Assembly: GCA_030951095.1 (NCBI GenBank)
Contig: JAUZQI010000142.1
Span: forward strand, 1-9,488
From: Mariprofundus sp.
Lineage (GTDB): Bacteria; Pseudomonadota; Zetaproteobacteria; Mariprofundales; Mariprofundaceae
Direction: 5' to 3'
Length of the DNA stretch: 9,488 nucleotides
Positions 9,351 to 9,488 of this stretch are shown one piece after another. The notes under the pieces were generated by a model that saw nothing but the letters and a program-made list of their open reading frames with translations, was not told the DNA's origin and ran no database searches. How positions within the stretch are numbered: the first letter of the stretch is position 1; every line of letters begins with the position of its first letter. Made by a program: the position numbers and the translations under genes.

Positions 9351-9488
9351 TTATGGAAGCACTGACACCCTGGTCATGATATCACCCTGTTTGATCTGAT
9401 CGACTACATCCATACCTTCCTCGACCTGACCGAAGATGGTGTATTGCCCATCCAGATGCGGTTGCGGGCCGAAGCAGATGTAAAACTG
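9351..9488 (-). CDS. Cyclophilin-type peptidyl-prolyl cis-trans isomerase, C-terminal 45 residues, 5' part outside the window
   Basis: Read on the - strand from the window edge, the frame is open for 45 codons and ends at TAA (9353-9351). The peptide contains [20 protein letters not shown] followed by [12 protein letters not shown]. This is the conserved end of the cyclophilin fold: the Q-F-x-I-x strand, the P-x-L-D-G turn and the F-G-x-V-x-x-G-M-x-V-V segment. Such enzymes speed cis-trans isomerisation at proline bonds during protein folding. The piece is too short to tell a cytoplasmic from an exported form, since any signal peptide lies outside the window. The gene converges on cmoB, and its stop codon lies just beyond the palindromic repeat. 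Confidence 0.9.
   Translation of the reverse strand, partial: QFYICFGPQPHLDGQYTIFGQVEEGMDVVDQIKQGDIMTRVSVLP

Noticed and set aside
9101..9379. Open frame of 92 codons starting with TTG directly after cmoB
   Set aside because: It runs through the palindromic repeat and ends antisense to the isomerase gene, has no ribosome binding site and resembles no protein family. It is a by-product of the repeat.

Overview
The window is chromosomal housekeeping DNA from a proteobacterium, most likely a beta- or gammaproteobacterium. The reasons are the proteobacterial-type gltB-gltD pair, a CmoA/CmoB pair that aligns closely in motifs and length with the E. coli proteins, strong AGGAG-type ribosome binding sites, and an intergenic repeat carrying CACGAAGG-type ends. 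I cannot name a genus. Nearly every gene reads on the + strand; only a partial gene at the right edge is on the - strand.

Layout. Bases 1-4018 hold the end of gltB and all of gltD, overlapping by 8 bases, which encode the two subunits of NADPH-dependent glutamate synthase (GOGAT). A strong intrinsic terminator (4039-4070) closes this unit. Next, a 389-residue membrane protein (4194-5363) fuses an HPP-family transmembrane domain to two CBS domains. Then come pit (5504-6547), a PiT-family phosphate permease with its own likely promoter, and a DUF47/PhoU-like accessory gene (6643-7341). cmoA and cmoB (7407-9100) overlap at ATGA and encode the two enzymes that finish the uridine-5-oxyacetic acid wobble modification of tRNA. 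After cmoB lies a noncoding stretch of about 250 bases, most of it one long imperfect palindrome (9107-9337) that looks like a small repeat or MITE-like element. It separates cmoB from the convergent 3' end of a cyclophilin-type peptidyl-prolyl isomerase gene (9351-9488, - strand).

How the genes work together. GltB and GltD form one enzyme. Pit and the DUF47 protein very likely form a phosphate-uptake module. CmoA supplies carboxy-SAM to CmoB. The HPP-CBS protein sits between nitrogen assimilation and phosphate uptake; its substrate is unknown. No clear terminator was seen between pit and cmoB, so transcription from the pit promoter could run through DUF47 into cmoAB.

No tRNA, rRNA, CRISPR array, transposase or defence gene was seen. 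The least ordinary items are the palindromic element at 9107-9337, the HPP-CBS fusion, and small dyads and a short ORF with a strong ribosome binding site upstream of the HPP-CBS gene. I found no convincing evidence for a wholly new system.
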